From Procambarus clarkii (taxonomy: Eukaryota; Arthropoda; Malacostraca; Decapoda; Cambaridae): a stretch of DNA of 64,000 bases. The notes beneath the pieces were generated by a model, which was given only the letters and a program-made list of their open reading frames with translations, was not told the origin of the DNA and did not search any database. A program made the translations under genes and the position numbers. The stretch covers positions 13,388,683 through 13,452,682 of the forward strand of contig NC_091208.1 in NCBI RefSeq assembly GCF_040958095.1, given 5' to 3'. Shown here piece after piece: positions 41,875-54,407 of this stretch (its first letter is position 1; every line of letters starts with the position of its first letter).

Positions 41875-43898
41875 GTAAGTTCTCCCCTTAGCTTTTTCCT
41901 CCTGCTGACCATATAGTTTGTTATAAAAAGGATCTGGGTTGTATGGGCCAATAGGCCTTCAACATTTACCTTCATTCTTATGTTCTTAACTAATGTAAGA
42001 GCGGAGCCTTTGTTCGATAGATTCATTAACTTTCATGACATTTATGAAACACAATTAATGACATTCATATACTAATGGGTCCATTACCTCCTAGCATCAC
42101 CTGTAGCCAGGTCTGCAAATAGCTATTGCAAATATGCAATGGGATTTGTTTCTCGAACAGTCAGTAATAAATCACCTAGTGCTATATTTTGCAGCCATAC
42201 CTTGCTCCATTTACATTATCCTGCACTGTTTTTGTCCTAATTGTATACAAATAATTCATTTTCTGGTATTCGTAGCGATTGCGCAGGCGGGTTGCGAAAG
42301 GGATCAGGGGGATATAAGAGATATAATTAGCAAGAAATTAAAACCAAAAAATCAATACAAAAATATTAGTAAAAAGTCAAATAGGACACTAGGATTAATT
42401 AATCGTAGCCTTAGTAATAAGAAACCTGGTGTTGTTCTTCAGCTATATATTACTACTGTTCGGCCCCCTGTAGATTATGCAGTTCAGATCGTATCAACAT
42501 ACAATGGAATGGATATTAATTTACTAGAACGTGTCCAGCGTTGGATGACGAAGGTATTCTCGCAAATTAGAAATCTGGCATAGTAAAAAAGATTGACGAA
42601 GCTTAAACTACATTATATGGAAAGGCGAAGAATTAGGGTTGACATGATAGGGATTTACAAGTGGGCTAATGGACATAGCAAAGGGGTTATTAATAGGGTA
42701 TTAAAAGTCTCAACACACACAGACGAGGTGTCACAAAAACTTGGTTGAAATATGTTTACTGAACCTCACACTAGAAAGTGATGGAACGACGAAGTTCGGG
42801 TCCGTCCTGGACCATTCACAATTCGACCAACACAAGGCAAAACATTAACAAATGGGCATAAATTTGAAAAGTTTAAATTTTGAAATGGCCTGGATAAATG
42901 TTGGTTTGGTAACAGTGTACACAATTCGAAGGGCAAATTACCGCATAGCATAACAGTTGAAGGATCTCTTCATTGTTTCAAGCGTAGTTTTTTATATATA
43001 TGTTAATGGGGTTGGGTGGATATAAATAGGAACTTCTTCGACGGCGATGCCATCTGCTTTTACCTTCATTCCTATGTTCATATGAATGGACATTCATATG
43101 AACATAAGAATGTTCATATGAACAAAAAGGGATATTAATAGGGTATTAAAAGTATCAACGCATAATAAAACTCAAAACAATGAATATAAACTGGATAACT
43201 ATAGATATGGGAATGTTCTAGGTAAATACAGATTCGGTAACAGGACTGTCGATTTGTGGACCCTATTACCGCAAAACATTGGGGGATATAATAGTAGTAT
43301 TAAAAGTGTCAACACAAGACATAACACGAAACAATGAGTATAAATTGGATAAGATTATATTTATAATAGACATAGGTAAATACTGGTTCGGTAACAGAGT
43401 TGTTGATTTGTAGAACCAATTACCGCCTACTGTTGTGGAGGTGGGGTCCTTCAATTGTTTCAAGAGTTGGATGGACATGTATATGAGTGGGATTGGGTGG
43501 TTATAAATAGCAGTTGCCTTGTATGGGCCAATAAGCCTTCTGCAGTCACCTTCTTATGTTCTTAACTGTTGCACCAAGAGAATCTCATTCTTGCTCTAAT
43601 GATCCATTTGAGAAGATGTGAGTGGTTGTTTGTGTTGAGATATTTTCCATCAATAGCATGTTGATGTTGTCTCTCAATCTACTACTATAACAAAATTTAT
43701 CATAGTACGGGCTATTGCGTGCTGTAGTGGCTCAGTGATATATCCATTTATTTCAGATACTAGGCATAAACTCCATGTCACCAGACTTCATCTGATATGA
43801 TTTAGCTCATAAGGCGCCGAACCAACTCAGACCCTCACTTGCTTCCCCAGTTCTTTCCTGGTCGTGCGGTTTGTTTAAGCTCGTCCGTTGTTGTAACC

Positions 43899-44118
43899 AT
43901 GGCAAAGACTAATCCATTTGAGAAGAGTTACTTCTCACCCCGCAAGATTCAGATGAGAGAGCAAAAATCAATTCTGAAGCTCTCCACCGCCAAAATTTCC
44001 AAACTCAGGCGCAGAAATACGTCCTTGCATCGATATGTTATGTTGAAGAACCTCAAGAAACGGGTGGAGCAGGAGTTAACGAGAAACAGGTTAGAATATA
44101 TGGAAGAATTATTTAACG
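43899..44118 (+). CDS. Candidate first exon, array copy 2
   Basis: The same exon as at 41655, beginning MAKTNPFEKSYFS, with the donor GTAAGT at 44119. It has Q-K-S where other copies have Q-K-T or Q-N-T, but the frame is intact. Confidence 0.5.
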
Positions 44119-46158
44119 GTAAGTTCTCCCCTTAGCTTCTTCCTCCTGCTGATCATATAGTTTGTTATAAAAAGGATCTGGATTGTATGGGCCAATAGGC
44201 CTTCAACATTTACCTTCATTCATATGTTGTTAACTAATGTAAGAGCGGAGCCTTTGTTCGATAGATTCATTAACTTTTATGACATTTATGAAACACAATT
44301 AATGACATTCATATACTATTGGGTCCATTACCTCCCAGCATCACCTGTAGCCAAGTCTGCAAATAGCTATTGCAAATATACAATGGGATTTGTTTCTCGA
44401 ACAGTCAGTAATAAATCACCTAGTGCTATATTTTGCAGCCATACCTTGCTCCATTTACATTATCCTGCACTGTTTTTGTCCCAATTGTATGCAAATAATA
44501 AATTTTCTGGTATTCGTTGCGATTGCGCAGGAGGGTTGCGAAAGGGATCAGGGGGATATATGAGATATAATTAGCAAGAATTTAAAACCAAAAAATCAAT
44601 ACAAAAATATTAGTAAAAAGTCAAATAGGACACTAGGATTAATTAATCGTAGCCTTAGTAATAAGAAACCTGGTGTTGTTCTTCAGCTATATATTACTAC
44701 TGTTCGGCCCCCTGTAGATTATGCAGTTCAGATCGTATCAACATACTATGGAATGGATATTAATTTACTAGAACGTGTCCAGCGTAGGATGACGAAGGTA
44801 TTCTCGCAAATTAGAAATCTGGCATAGTAAAAAAGATTGACGATGCTTAAACTACATTATATGGAAAGGCGAAGAATTAGGGTTGACATGATAGTGATTT
44901 ACAAGTGGGCTAATGGACATAGCAAAGGGGTTATTAATAGGGTATTAAAAGTCTCAACACACACAGACGAGGAGTAACAAAAACTTGGTTGAAATATGTT
45001 GACTGAACCTCACACTAAAAAGTGATGGAACGACGATGTTCCGGTCCGTCTTGGACCAGTCACAATTCGATCAACACAAGGCAAAACATGAACAAATGGG
45101 TATAAATTTGAAAAGTATAAATTTAGAAATGGCCTGGGTAAATGTTGGTTTGGTAACAGTGTACACAATTCGAAGGGCAAATTACCGCATAGCATAACAG
45201 TTGAAGGATCTCTTGATTGTTTCAAGCGTAGGTTTTTATATATATGTGAATGGGGTTGGGTGGATATAAATAGGAACTTCTTCGACGGCGATGCCATCTG
45301 CTAATAGGTCATCTGCTTTTACCTTCATTCCTATGTTCATATGAATGGACATTCATATAAACATAGGAATGTTCATATGAACAAAGAGGGATATTAATAG
45401 GGTATTAAAAGTATGAACGCATAATAAAACTCAAAACAATGAATATAAACTGGATAACTATAGATATGGGAATGTTCTGGGTAAATACAGATTCGGTAAC
45501 AGGACTGTCGATTTGTGGACCCTATTACCGCAAAACATAGGGGGATATTAATAGTAGTATTAAAAGTGTCAACACAAGACATAACACGAAACAATGAGTA
45601 TAAATTGGTTAAGATTAGATTTATAATAGACATGGGTAAATACTGGTTCGGTAACAGAGTTGTTAATTTGTAGAACCAATTACCGCCTACTGTTGTGGAG
45701 GTGGGGTCCTTCAATTGTTTCAAGAGTTGGATGGACATGTATATGAGTGGGATTGGGTCGTTATAAATAGCAGTTGCCTTGTATGGGCCAATAAGCCTTC
45801 TGCAGTCACCTTCTTATGTTCTTAACTGTTGCACCAAGAGAATCTCATTCTTGCTCTAATGATCCATTTGAGAAGATGTGAGTGGTTGTTTGTGTTGAGA
45901 TATTTTCCATCAATAGCATGTTGATGTTGTCTCTCAATCTACTACTATAACAAAATTTATCATAGTACGGGCTATTGCGTGCTGTAGTGGCTCAGTGATA
46001 TATCCATTTATTTCAGATACTAGGCATAAACTCCATGTCACCAGACTTCACCTGATATGATTTAGCTCATAAGGCGCCGAACCAACTCAGACCCTCACTT
46101 GCTTCCCCAGTTCTTTCCTGGTCGTGCTGTTTGTTTACGCTCGTCCGTTGTTGTAACC

Positions 46159-46378
46159 TTGGCAAAGACTAATCCATTTGAAAAGAGTTACTTCTCACCC
46201 CGCAAGATTCAGATGAGAGAGCAAAAAACAATTCTGAAGCTCTCCACCGCCAAAATTTCCAAACTCAGGCGCAGAAATACGTCCTTGCATCGATATGTTA
46301 TGTTGAAGAACCTCAAGAAACGGGTGGAGCAGGAGTTAACGAGAAACAGGTTAGAATATATGGAAGAATTATTTAACG
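46159..46378 (+). pseudogene. Candidate first exon, array copy 3, start codon lost
   Basis: The frame and splice donor are intact, but the start is TTG (aaccTTGG) where the other copies have ATG. If the exon is a genuine first exon, this copy would not initiate at that site. Confidence 0.5.
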
Positions 46379-48418
46379 GTAAGTTCTCCCCTTAGCTTCT
46401 TCCTCCAGCTGATCATATAGTTTGTTATAAAAAGGATCTGGATTGTATGGGCCAATAGGCCTTCAACATTTACCTTCATTCTTAAGTTCTTAACTAATGT
46501 AAGAGCGGAGCCTTTGTTCGATAGATTCATTAACTTTTATGACATTTATGAAACACAATTAATGACATTCATATACTATTGGGTCCATTACCTCCCAGCA
46601 TCACCTGTAGCCAAGTCTGCAAATAGCTATTGCAAATATACAATGGGATTTGTTTCTCGAACAGTCAGTAATAAATCACCTAGTGCTATATTTTGCAGCC
46701 ATACCTTGCTCCATTTACATTATCCTGCACTGTTTTTGTCCCAATTGAATACAAATAATAAATTTTCTGGTATTCGTTGCGATTGCGCAGGAGGGTTGCG
46801 AAAGGGATCAGGAGGATATAAGAGATATAATTTGCAAGAATTTAAAACCAAAAATTCAATACAAAAATATTAGTAAAAAGTCAAATAGGACACTAGGATT
46901 AATTAATCGTAGCCTTAGTAATAAGAAACCTGGTGTTGTTCTTCAGCTATATATTACTACTGTTCGGCCCCCTGTAGATTATGCAGTTCAGATCGTATCA
47001 ACATACTATGGAATGGATATTAATTTACTAGAACGTGTCCAGCGTAGGATGACGAAGGTATTCTCGCAAATTAGAAATCTGGCATAGTAAAAAAGATTGA
47101 CGATGCTTAAACTACATTATATGGAAAGGCGAAGAATTAGGGTTGACATGATAGTGATTTACAAGTGGGCTAATGGACATAGCAAAGGGGTTATTAATAG
47201 GGTATTAAAAGTCTCAACACACACAGACGAGGAGTAACAAAAACTTGGTTGAAATATGTTGACTGAACCTCACACTAAAAAGTGATGGAACGACGATGTT
47301 CCGGTCCGTCTTGGACCAGTCACAATTCGATCAACACAAGGCAAAACATGAACAAATGGGTATAAATTTGAAAAGTATAAATTTAGAAATGGCCTGGGTA
47401 AATGTTGGTTTGGTAACAGTGTACACAATTCGAAGGGCAAATTACCGCATAGCTTAACAGTTGAAGGATCTCTTGATTGTTTCAAGCGTAGGTTTTTATA
47501 TATATGTGAATGGGGTTGGGTGGATATAAATAGGAACTTCTTCTGCGGCGATGCCATCTGCTAATAGGTCATCTGCTTTTACCTTCATTCCTATGTTCAT
47601 ATGAATGGACATTCATATGAACATAGGAATGTTCATATGAACAAAAAGGGATATTAATAGGGTATTAAAAGTATCAACGCATAATAAAACTCAAAACAAT
47701 GAATATAAACTGGATAACTATAGATATGGGAATGTTCTGGGTAAATACAGATTCGGTAACAGGACTGTCGATTTGTGGACCCTATTACCGCAAAACATAG
47801 GGGGATATTAATAGTAGTATTAAAAGTGTAAACACAAGACATAACACGAAACAATGAGTATAAATTGGTTAAGATTAGATTTATAATAGACATGGGTAAA
47901 TACTGGTTCGGTAACAGAGTTGTTAATTTGTAGAACCAATTACCGCCTACTGTTGTGGAGGTGGGGTCCTTCAATTGTTTCAAGAGTTGGATGGACATGT
48001 ATATGAGTGGGATTGGGTGGTTATAAATAGCAGTTGCCTTGTATGGGCCAATAAGCCTTCTGCAGTCACCTTCTTATGTTCTTAACTGTTGGATCAAGAG
48101 AATCTCATTCTTGCTCTAATGATCCATTTGAGAAGATGTGAGTGGTTGTTTGTGTTGAGATATTTTCCATCAATAGCATGTTGATGTTGTCTCTCAATCT
48201 ACTACTATAACAAAATTTATCATAGTACGGGCTATTGCGTGCTGTAGTGGCTCAGTGATATATCCATTTATTTCAGATACTAGGCATAAACTCCATGTCA
48301 CCAGACTTCACCTGATATGATTTAGCTCATAAGGCGCCGAACCAACTCAGACCCTCACTTGCTTCCCCAGTTCTTTCCTGGTCGTGCTGTTTGTTTACGC
48401 TCGTCCGTTGTTGTAACC

Positions 48419-48638
48419 ATGGCAAAGACTAATCCATTTGAGAAGAGTTACTTCTCACCCCGCAAGATTCAGATGAGAGAGCAAAAAACAATTCTGAAGC
48501 TCTCCACCGCCAAAATTTCCAAACTCAGGCGCAGAAATACGTCCTTGCATCGATATGTTATGTTGAAGAACCTCAAGAAACGGGTGGAGCAGGAGTTAAC
48601 GAGAAACAGGTTAGAATATATGGAAGAATTATTTAACG
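48419..48638 (+). CDS. Candidate first exon, array copy 4
   Basis: MAKTNPFEKSYFSPRKIQM with intact frame and GTAAGT donor at 48639. It appears identical in protein to copies 3 and 5 apart from the start in copy 3. Confidence 0.5.
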
Positions 48639-50677
48639 GTAAGTTCTCCCCTTAGCTTCTTCCTCCAGCTGATCATATAGTTTGTTATAAAAAGGATCTG
48701 GATTGTATGGGCCAATAGGCCTTCAACATTTACCTTCATTCTTATGTTCTTAACGAATGTAAGAGCGGAGCCTTTGTTCGATAGATTCATTAACTTTTAT
48801 GACATTTATGAAACACAATTAATGACATTCATATACTATTGGGTCCATTACCTCCCAGCATCACCTGTAGCCAAGTCTGCAAATAGCTATTGCAAATATA
48901 CAATGGGATTTGTTTCTCGAACAGTCAGTAATAAATCACCTAGTGCTATATTTTGCAGCCATACCTTGCTCCATTTACATTATCCTGCACTGTTTTTGTC
49001 CCAATTGTATACAAATAATAAATTTTCTGGTATTCGTTGCGATTGCGCAGGAGGGTTGCGAAAGGGATCAGGGGGATATAAGAGATATAATTAGCAAGAA
49101 TTTAAAACCAAAAATTCAATACAAAAATATTAGTAAAAAGTCAAATAGGACACTAGGATTAATTAATCGTAGCCTTAGTAATAAGAAACCTGGTGTTGTT
49201 CTTCAGCTATATATTACTACTGTTCGGCCCCCTGTAGATTATGCAGTTCAGATCGTATCAACATACTATGGAATGGATATTAATTTACTAGAACGTGTCC
49301 AGCGTAGGATGACGAAGGTATTCTCGCAAATTAGAAATCTGGCATAGTAAAAAAGATTGACGATGCTTAAACTACATTATATGGAAAGGCGAAGAATTAG
49401 GGTTGACATGATAGTGATTTACAAGTGGGCTAATGGACATAGCAAAGGGGTTATTAATAGGGTATTAAAAGTCTCAACACACACAGACGAGGAGTAACAA
49501 AAACTTGGTTGAAATATGTTGACTGAACCTCACACTAAAAAGTGATGGAACGACGATGTTCCGGTCCGTCTTGGACCAGTCACAATTCGATCAACACAAG
49601 GCAAAACATGAACAAATGGGTATAAATTTGAAAAGTATAAATTTAGAAATGGCCTGGGTAAATGTTGGTTTGGTAACAGTGTACACAATTCGAAGGGCAA
49701 ATTACCGCATAGCATAACAGTTGAAGGATCTCTTGATTGTTTCAAGCGTAAGTTTTTATATATATGTGAATGGGGTTGGGTGGATATAAATAGGAACTTC
49801 TTCTGCGGCGATGCCATCTGCTAATAGGTCATCTGCTTTTACCTTCATTCCTATGTTCATATGAATGGACATTCATATAAACATAGGAATGTTCATATGA
49901 ACAAAGAGGGATATTAATAGGGTATTAAAAGTATCAACGCATAATAAAACTCAAAACAATGAATATAAACTGGATAACTATAGATATGGGAATGTTCTGG
50001 GTAAATACAGATTCGGTAACAGGACTGTCGATTTGTGGACCCTATTACCGCAAAACATAGGGGGATATTAATAGTAGTATTAAAAGTGTCAACATAAGAC
50101 ATAACACGAAACAATGAGTATAAATTGGTTAAGATTAGATTTATAATAGACATGGGTAAATACTGGTTCGGTAACAGAGTTGTTGATTTGTAGAACCAAT
50201 TACCGCCTACTGTTGTGGAGGTGGGGTCCTTCAATTGTTTCAAGAGTTGGATGGACATGTATATGAGTGGGATTGGGTGGTTATAAATAGCAGTTGCCTT
50301 GTATGGGCCAATAAGCCTTCTGCAGTCACCTTCTTATGTTCTTAACTGTTGCATCAAGAGAATCTCATTCTTGCTCTAATGATCCATTTGAGAAGATGTG
50401 AGTGGTTGTTTGTGTTGAGATATTTTCCATCAATAGCATGTTGATGTTTCTCTCAATCTACTACTATAACAAAATTTATCATAGTACGGGCTATTGCGTG
50501 CTGTAGTGGCTCAGTGATATATCCATTTATTTCAGATACTAGGCATAAACTCCATGTCACCAGACTTCACCTGATATGATTTAGCTCATAAGGCGCCGAA
50601 CCAACTCAGACCCTCACTTGCTTCCCCAGTTCTTTCCTGGTCGTGCTGTTTGTTTACACTCGTCCGTTGTTGTAACC

Positions 50678-50897
50678 ATGGCAAAGACTAATCCATTTGA
50701 AAAGAGTTACTTCTCACCCCGCAAGATTCAGATGAGAGAGCAAAAAACAATTCTGAAGCTCTCCACCGCCAAAATTTCCAAACTCAGGCGCAGAAATACG
50801 TCCTTGCATCGATATGTTATGTTGAAGAACCTCAAGAAACGGGTGGAGCAGGAGTTAACGAGAAACAGGTTAGAATATATGGAAGAATTATTTAACG
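50678..50897 (+). CDS. Candidate first exon, array copy 5
   Basis: The same exon with intact ATG and donor. It is the last copy before the assembly gap, and about 100 bp of the downstream unit sequence follows before the Ns. Confidence 0.5.
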
Positions 50898-51000
50898 GTA
50901 AGTTCTCCCCTTAGCTTCTTACTCCTGCTGACCTTATAGTTTGTTATAAAAAGGATCTGGATTGTATGGGCCAATAGGCCTTCAACATTTTCCTTCATTA

Positions 51001-51500
51001 NNNNNNNNNNNNNNNNNNNNNNNNNNNNNNNNNNNNNNNNNNNNNNNNNNNNNNNNNNNNNNNNNNNNNNNNNNNNNNNNNNNNNNNNNNNNNNNNNNNN
51101 NNNNNNNNNNNNNNNNNNNNNNNNNNNNNNNNNNNNNNNNNNNNNNNNNNNNNNNNNNNNNNNNNNNNNNNNNNNNNNNNNNNNNNNNNNNNNNNNNNNN
51201 NNNNNNNNNNNNNNNNNNNNNNNNNNNNNNNNNNNNNNNNNNNNNNNNNNNNNNNNNNNNNNNNNNNNNNNNNNNNNNNNNNNNNNNNNNNNNNNNNNNN
51301 NNNNNNNNNNNNNNNNNNNNNNNNNNNNNNNNNNNNNNNNNNNNNNNNNNNNNNNNNNNNNNNNNNNNNNNNNNNNNNNNNNNNNNNNNNNNNNNNNNNN
51401 NNNNNNNNNNNNNNNNNNNNNNNNNNNNNNNNNNNNNNNNNNNNNNNNNNNNNNNNNNNNNNNNNNNNNNNNNNNNNNNNNNNNNNNNNNNNNNNNNNNN
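51001..51500. other. Assembly gap (500 N)
   Basis: Exactly 500 unknown bases, probably a placeholder length. The left side is the tandem array and the right side the middle of a LINE, so both the array end and the LINE RT are missing. Confidence 0.95.
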
Positions 51501-51509
51501 TATTTCTTT

Positions 51510-52985
51510 GTCATCCTCCGTGTATGAACCTTCACTTGTACGAATAGGTCCAATACTAGCAGTGGTTTTTGCTTTTGATTTCGCATATGTGAAGAAATAT
51601 TTTGGATTTTTCTTTATTTCCTGAATTGCTTTCCGTTCTAACTGCCTTGCTTCAGTTTCATATGAGTGTTTCAATTTCCGCTCGATTTCTTCAATCTCGC
51701 TATTTAAATTATTCCTTCTTTGACGGGAAATTCGTGTCTGCATAAGCAGTTCCGTTATTTTTTTCCTGCGTTTATAGTGTCGTCTGCGTTCTCTTTCTAC
51801 GTTAGATCTCTTTCTGGCTTTCCTCAAAGGAACATGTTTCAGACAGACTTGATACGCTTCTGAAGTCAGTTTTTCTATTCCTTCTGTAGGACTTGTATTA
51901 TTTAGAACAGTTCCCCATGGAATGTTTGTAAGTTCCCTGTTTATTATCTCCCAGTCTATCTTTTATTATTAAAATTGAATTTACTGAATAGCCCCTCTCG
52001 CTTTATCAACGTTTTAGGTCTATTCTGAGTATTGATGGTCGTTTGCACTTCAATGAGCTTGTGATCTGAGTATGTGTATCTGATATCGTAATGTCTCTGA
52101 TAATGTCTTCATTGTTCGTAAAGACCAGATCTAAAATATTTTCATTTCTCGTTGGCTCCGATATCTGCTGATTGAGTGAAAATTTGTCACAGAATCTAAG
52201 TAGTTCTCTAATCTGTGGTTGGTTAGGTCCCGATAGATTTCCTGGTATAATATTATTGTTTGCTATTTTCCACCTGAGACTAGGCAAGTTGAAGTCACCT
52301 AGGAAGATAATATCAGGTATCGGGTTCTCCAAATTATCAAGGCTATTCTCTATTTTGTTTATCTGTTCTGTGAATTCCTCAGCCGTTGCATCTGGCGGTT
52401 TATATATTAGAATAATCACTAAATTTATTTTCTCTATTTTTAATCCCAGTACCTCTACCACCTCATTTGTAACGTTTAGGAGCTCCGAGCATACAAGGTC
52501 TTCCCTAATATACAGACCCACTCCTCCATGTGACCTAATTTTCTTATCACACCTGTATAGGTTATATCCTGGAATCCAGATCTCACTGTCCAACAATTCC
52601 CCTGCATGGGTTTCTGTGAAAGCTCCAAATACTGCATTTGACTCCGTGAGGAGGCCATTTATGAACTGTACTTTGTTGTTTGTTCTTGTTTTCAGTCCTT
52701 GTATGTTGGCAAAGATGAATGAGGTTACTCTATTAGTGATAGTTTGAATGGGAGACTTTTTCGGCAAGTCCATTATTCGTGGACATAATGAGTTTGTTCT
52801 GACCAGTACTGATTGTTGTAGGGCAGTTTTCTGTCGTAGTTGTAGTTCCCTTTCAGTGTGTAATTGTATCTGTAATTCTGGAATGCAAGTGGATCTGGCA
52901 TCCAGTTCCATACACTCTCCATGCTCCTCCTTTTGAATTCTCTTTCGGTCTGGTATAAAAATTTATAGAGTTCCTCCAAATTCAT
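51510..52985 (-). pseudogene. Family F LINE ORF2, endonuclease and linker (RT in gap)
   Basis: After a short N-terminal piece (52985-52773, MNLEELYKFLYQTEREFKRR) and a frame change, 52911-52006 is open for 301 codons. It contains FIFANIQGLKTRTNNKVQF, FGAFTETHAGELLDSE, RSHGGVGLYIREDLV, IYKPPDATAEE and IIFLGDFNLPSLRW, the APE endonuclease blocks; the usual final SDH motif is altered or lost. After a break near 51960, 51827-51510 encodes the basic linker (RKARKRSNVERERRRHYKRR). The RT and 3' end are not visible. Confidence 0.7.
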
Positions 52986-53720
52986 TATCCTGCTTGCCGT
53001 TCTTTATGTAGCGTTCCGTACCTTTCACGTGAAAGTGTGGGCAGCTGTGGTCATAGCAATTTCTGTCCTCCAGTGAGGTTTGGCACATGTCAGGATGGAA
53101 AAACGTACATATTGATCCAAATCGACACTCACCTTTCCTAAGCATATTTAAACATTTTTTGGGATGTTGGTAACTGCATTCTAATCCTTTCTTATTACCA
53201 GCATATATATGTCTGCATATGCCCTTGCATAAAATTTGCATAAGTCTGTCCTTCTGTTCTGAATTGCTATCGGGAACCGTCGTAGTGTCTGTACCTATCG
53301 AGCTGTCAGTGCTGTCTGTTACACTTTCTAGTTTACTGTCATCTACATCCTGGCCTACTGAGTCAGAGTTTACAACTTCCTGAGTTTCAGCCTCAGTTTC
53401 ATCCCTGACTATAGCCACCGCCCCTGGTATATTAGAATTGTTGTGTTCCTTTCCCACTCCTTCTGGATGGCTGGTAGGCTTCCAATGAATGATGTTTTCC
53501 GATCAAGCGTCATGTTATCTAGAAGGTTTTTTAGGATATTCCAAGCTGGCAGGTCATTTTTACACACCCAGAGCAAGTGGCCAGCTCTCAGTGTCGTAGT
53601 GTTACTCACTCCTGAACAAGCCGAATGAAATCTATTCTTACAGATATAACATTCAATTCCCGTTACCTTCGACTTTAAGGAGTTGTTACAGTGGCCACAA
53701 ATTTGTTTATTTACTCCCAT
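52963..53720 (-). pseudogene. Family F LINE ORF1 (PHD-like and CCCH zinc fingers)
   Basis: 53720-53450 begins MGVNKQICGHCNNSLKSK and has the spacing CGHC...CYIC...HSAC...WVCKND of a PHD/RING-like finger. After a one-base frame change near 53450, an acidic linker follows (ETEAETQEVVNSDS). Then comes a cysteine/histidine-rich region with CCCH-type spacing: CRHIYAGNKKGLECSYQH, CLNMLRKGECRFGSICTFFH, CYDHSCPHFH. PHD fingers are known in ORF1 of CR1-like elements; CCCH fingers typically bind RNA. Together they suggest a protein that holds element RNA and may contact chromatin (inference). Confidence 0.7.
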
Positions 53721-54067
53721 TTTGCCTTGTTTTGTTGTATATATCTATATATTTATAATATTATATGTATATCGCATATTTGTAATAATATATATGTTTA
53801 TTTGTTCTACTGTATGGTCAGTACTTATCGCACGGTGGAGGGTGAGGGTCCCAGAGGCTGTACAGTTGACACGTTGTTGTCCCAGGCCGCGGCTGGAGGC
53901 CCTCACTTGGCAGTTACTTAGGTTATAACACTGATATATTAATTCGCTTGTATTACAATAAGGGATTTTCTGCTTTATTTCCGACTTGCAATAGTATTCA
54001 CTTTCTCTATTACTAATTTCTCGATCCACATTCCCCTATTACACTTGTTGGAAACCAATTTTCTAGT

Positions 54068-54095
54068 AAGCACACACACACACACACACACACAC
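54068..54095. repeat. (CA)n microsatellite
   Basis: About 13 CA units. Confidence 0.9.
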
Positions 54096-54180
54096 GGTTG
54101 ACACACGGGATGTGCGCCTATGGGGTGGGTTCTGGCACCACGAGGTGGACTCCACAAAATTCACTTGTCTATATGTTTAA

Positions 54181-54293
54181 CACTTCTCTAACCCTAACCC
54201 ATGTAGGACAGAAGAAAATGTATATATGCTGGTTAGCATTGTAAATGTGTGGCCACGTCTGTGGTAGAAAAATAATAATAAAAAAAAAACTCG
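54181..54293 (+). mobile_element. Retroelement H 3' end
   Basis: This matches 19186-19275 in opposite orientation ('ggttagcattgtaaatgtgtggccacg') and ends in an A-rich tail (54270-54290), giving the 5' to 3' polarity of element H. Confidence 0.7.
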
Positions 54294-54322
54294 CTTACCA
54301 AGGGTATCCCCCACCACCCGCC

Positions 54323-54330
<8 letters not shown>

Positions 54331-54404
<74 letters not shown>
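54331..54404. repeat. (CA)n microsatellite at the 5' edge of LINE D1
   Basis: About 36 CA units with one CC interruption. It is followed without spacer by mid-ORF2 sequence of LINE D1. Confidence 0.95.

Positions 54405-54407
<3 letters not shown>

Larger units (their letters stand above)
39889..51000 (+). repeat. Tandem array, ~5 units of 2.24-2.26 kb, open into assembly gap
   Basis: The landmark 'gggatttgtttctcgaacag' occurs at 39897, 42141, 44385, 46645 and 48905, giving periods of 2244, 2244, 2260 and 2260. Units are nearly identical, differing at scattered single bases. Each contains, in order, a CR1-B ORF2 C-terminal fragment, a repeat E piece, several successive CR1-B 3' tails, a 46-bp palindrome, a ~300-bp unique segment and a 220-bp candidate exon. 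The array reaches the 500-N gap and may be longer than assembled. Near identity indicates recent amplification or ongoing homogenisation. Confidence 0.95.
51501..53850 (-). mobile_element. CR1/L2-group LINE (family F), 5' half
   Basis: On the minus strand: 5' UTR (about 53850-53721), ORF1 (53720-52963) with zinc fingers, and the start of ORF2 with APE endonuclease (about 52985-52006). A basic linker (51827-51510) runs into the gap where the RT should lie. Endonuclease plus PHD-type ORF1 points to the CR1/L2 group. The frame is interrupted a few times, so this is a moderately decayed copy. Confidence 0.75.

Noticed and set aside
39889-51000. CRISPR-like or rDNA-like array
   Set aside because: The units are 2.26 kb of LINE debris plus an exon, with no short repeat-spacer structure and no rRNA sequence.
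50888-51827. Open frames running across the N gap
   Set aside because: They consist mainly of unknown residues. The sequence on the two sides is unrelated (array versus LINE F).
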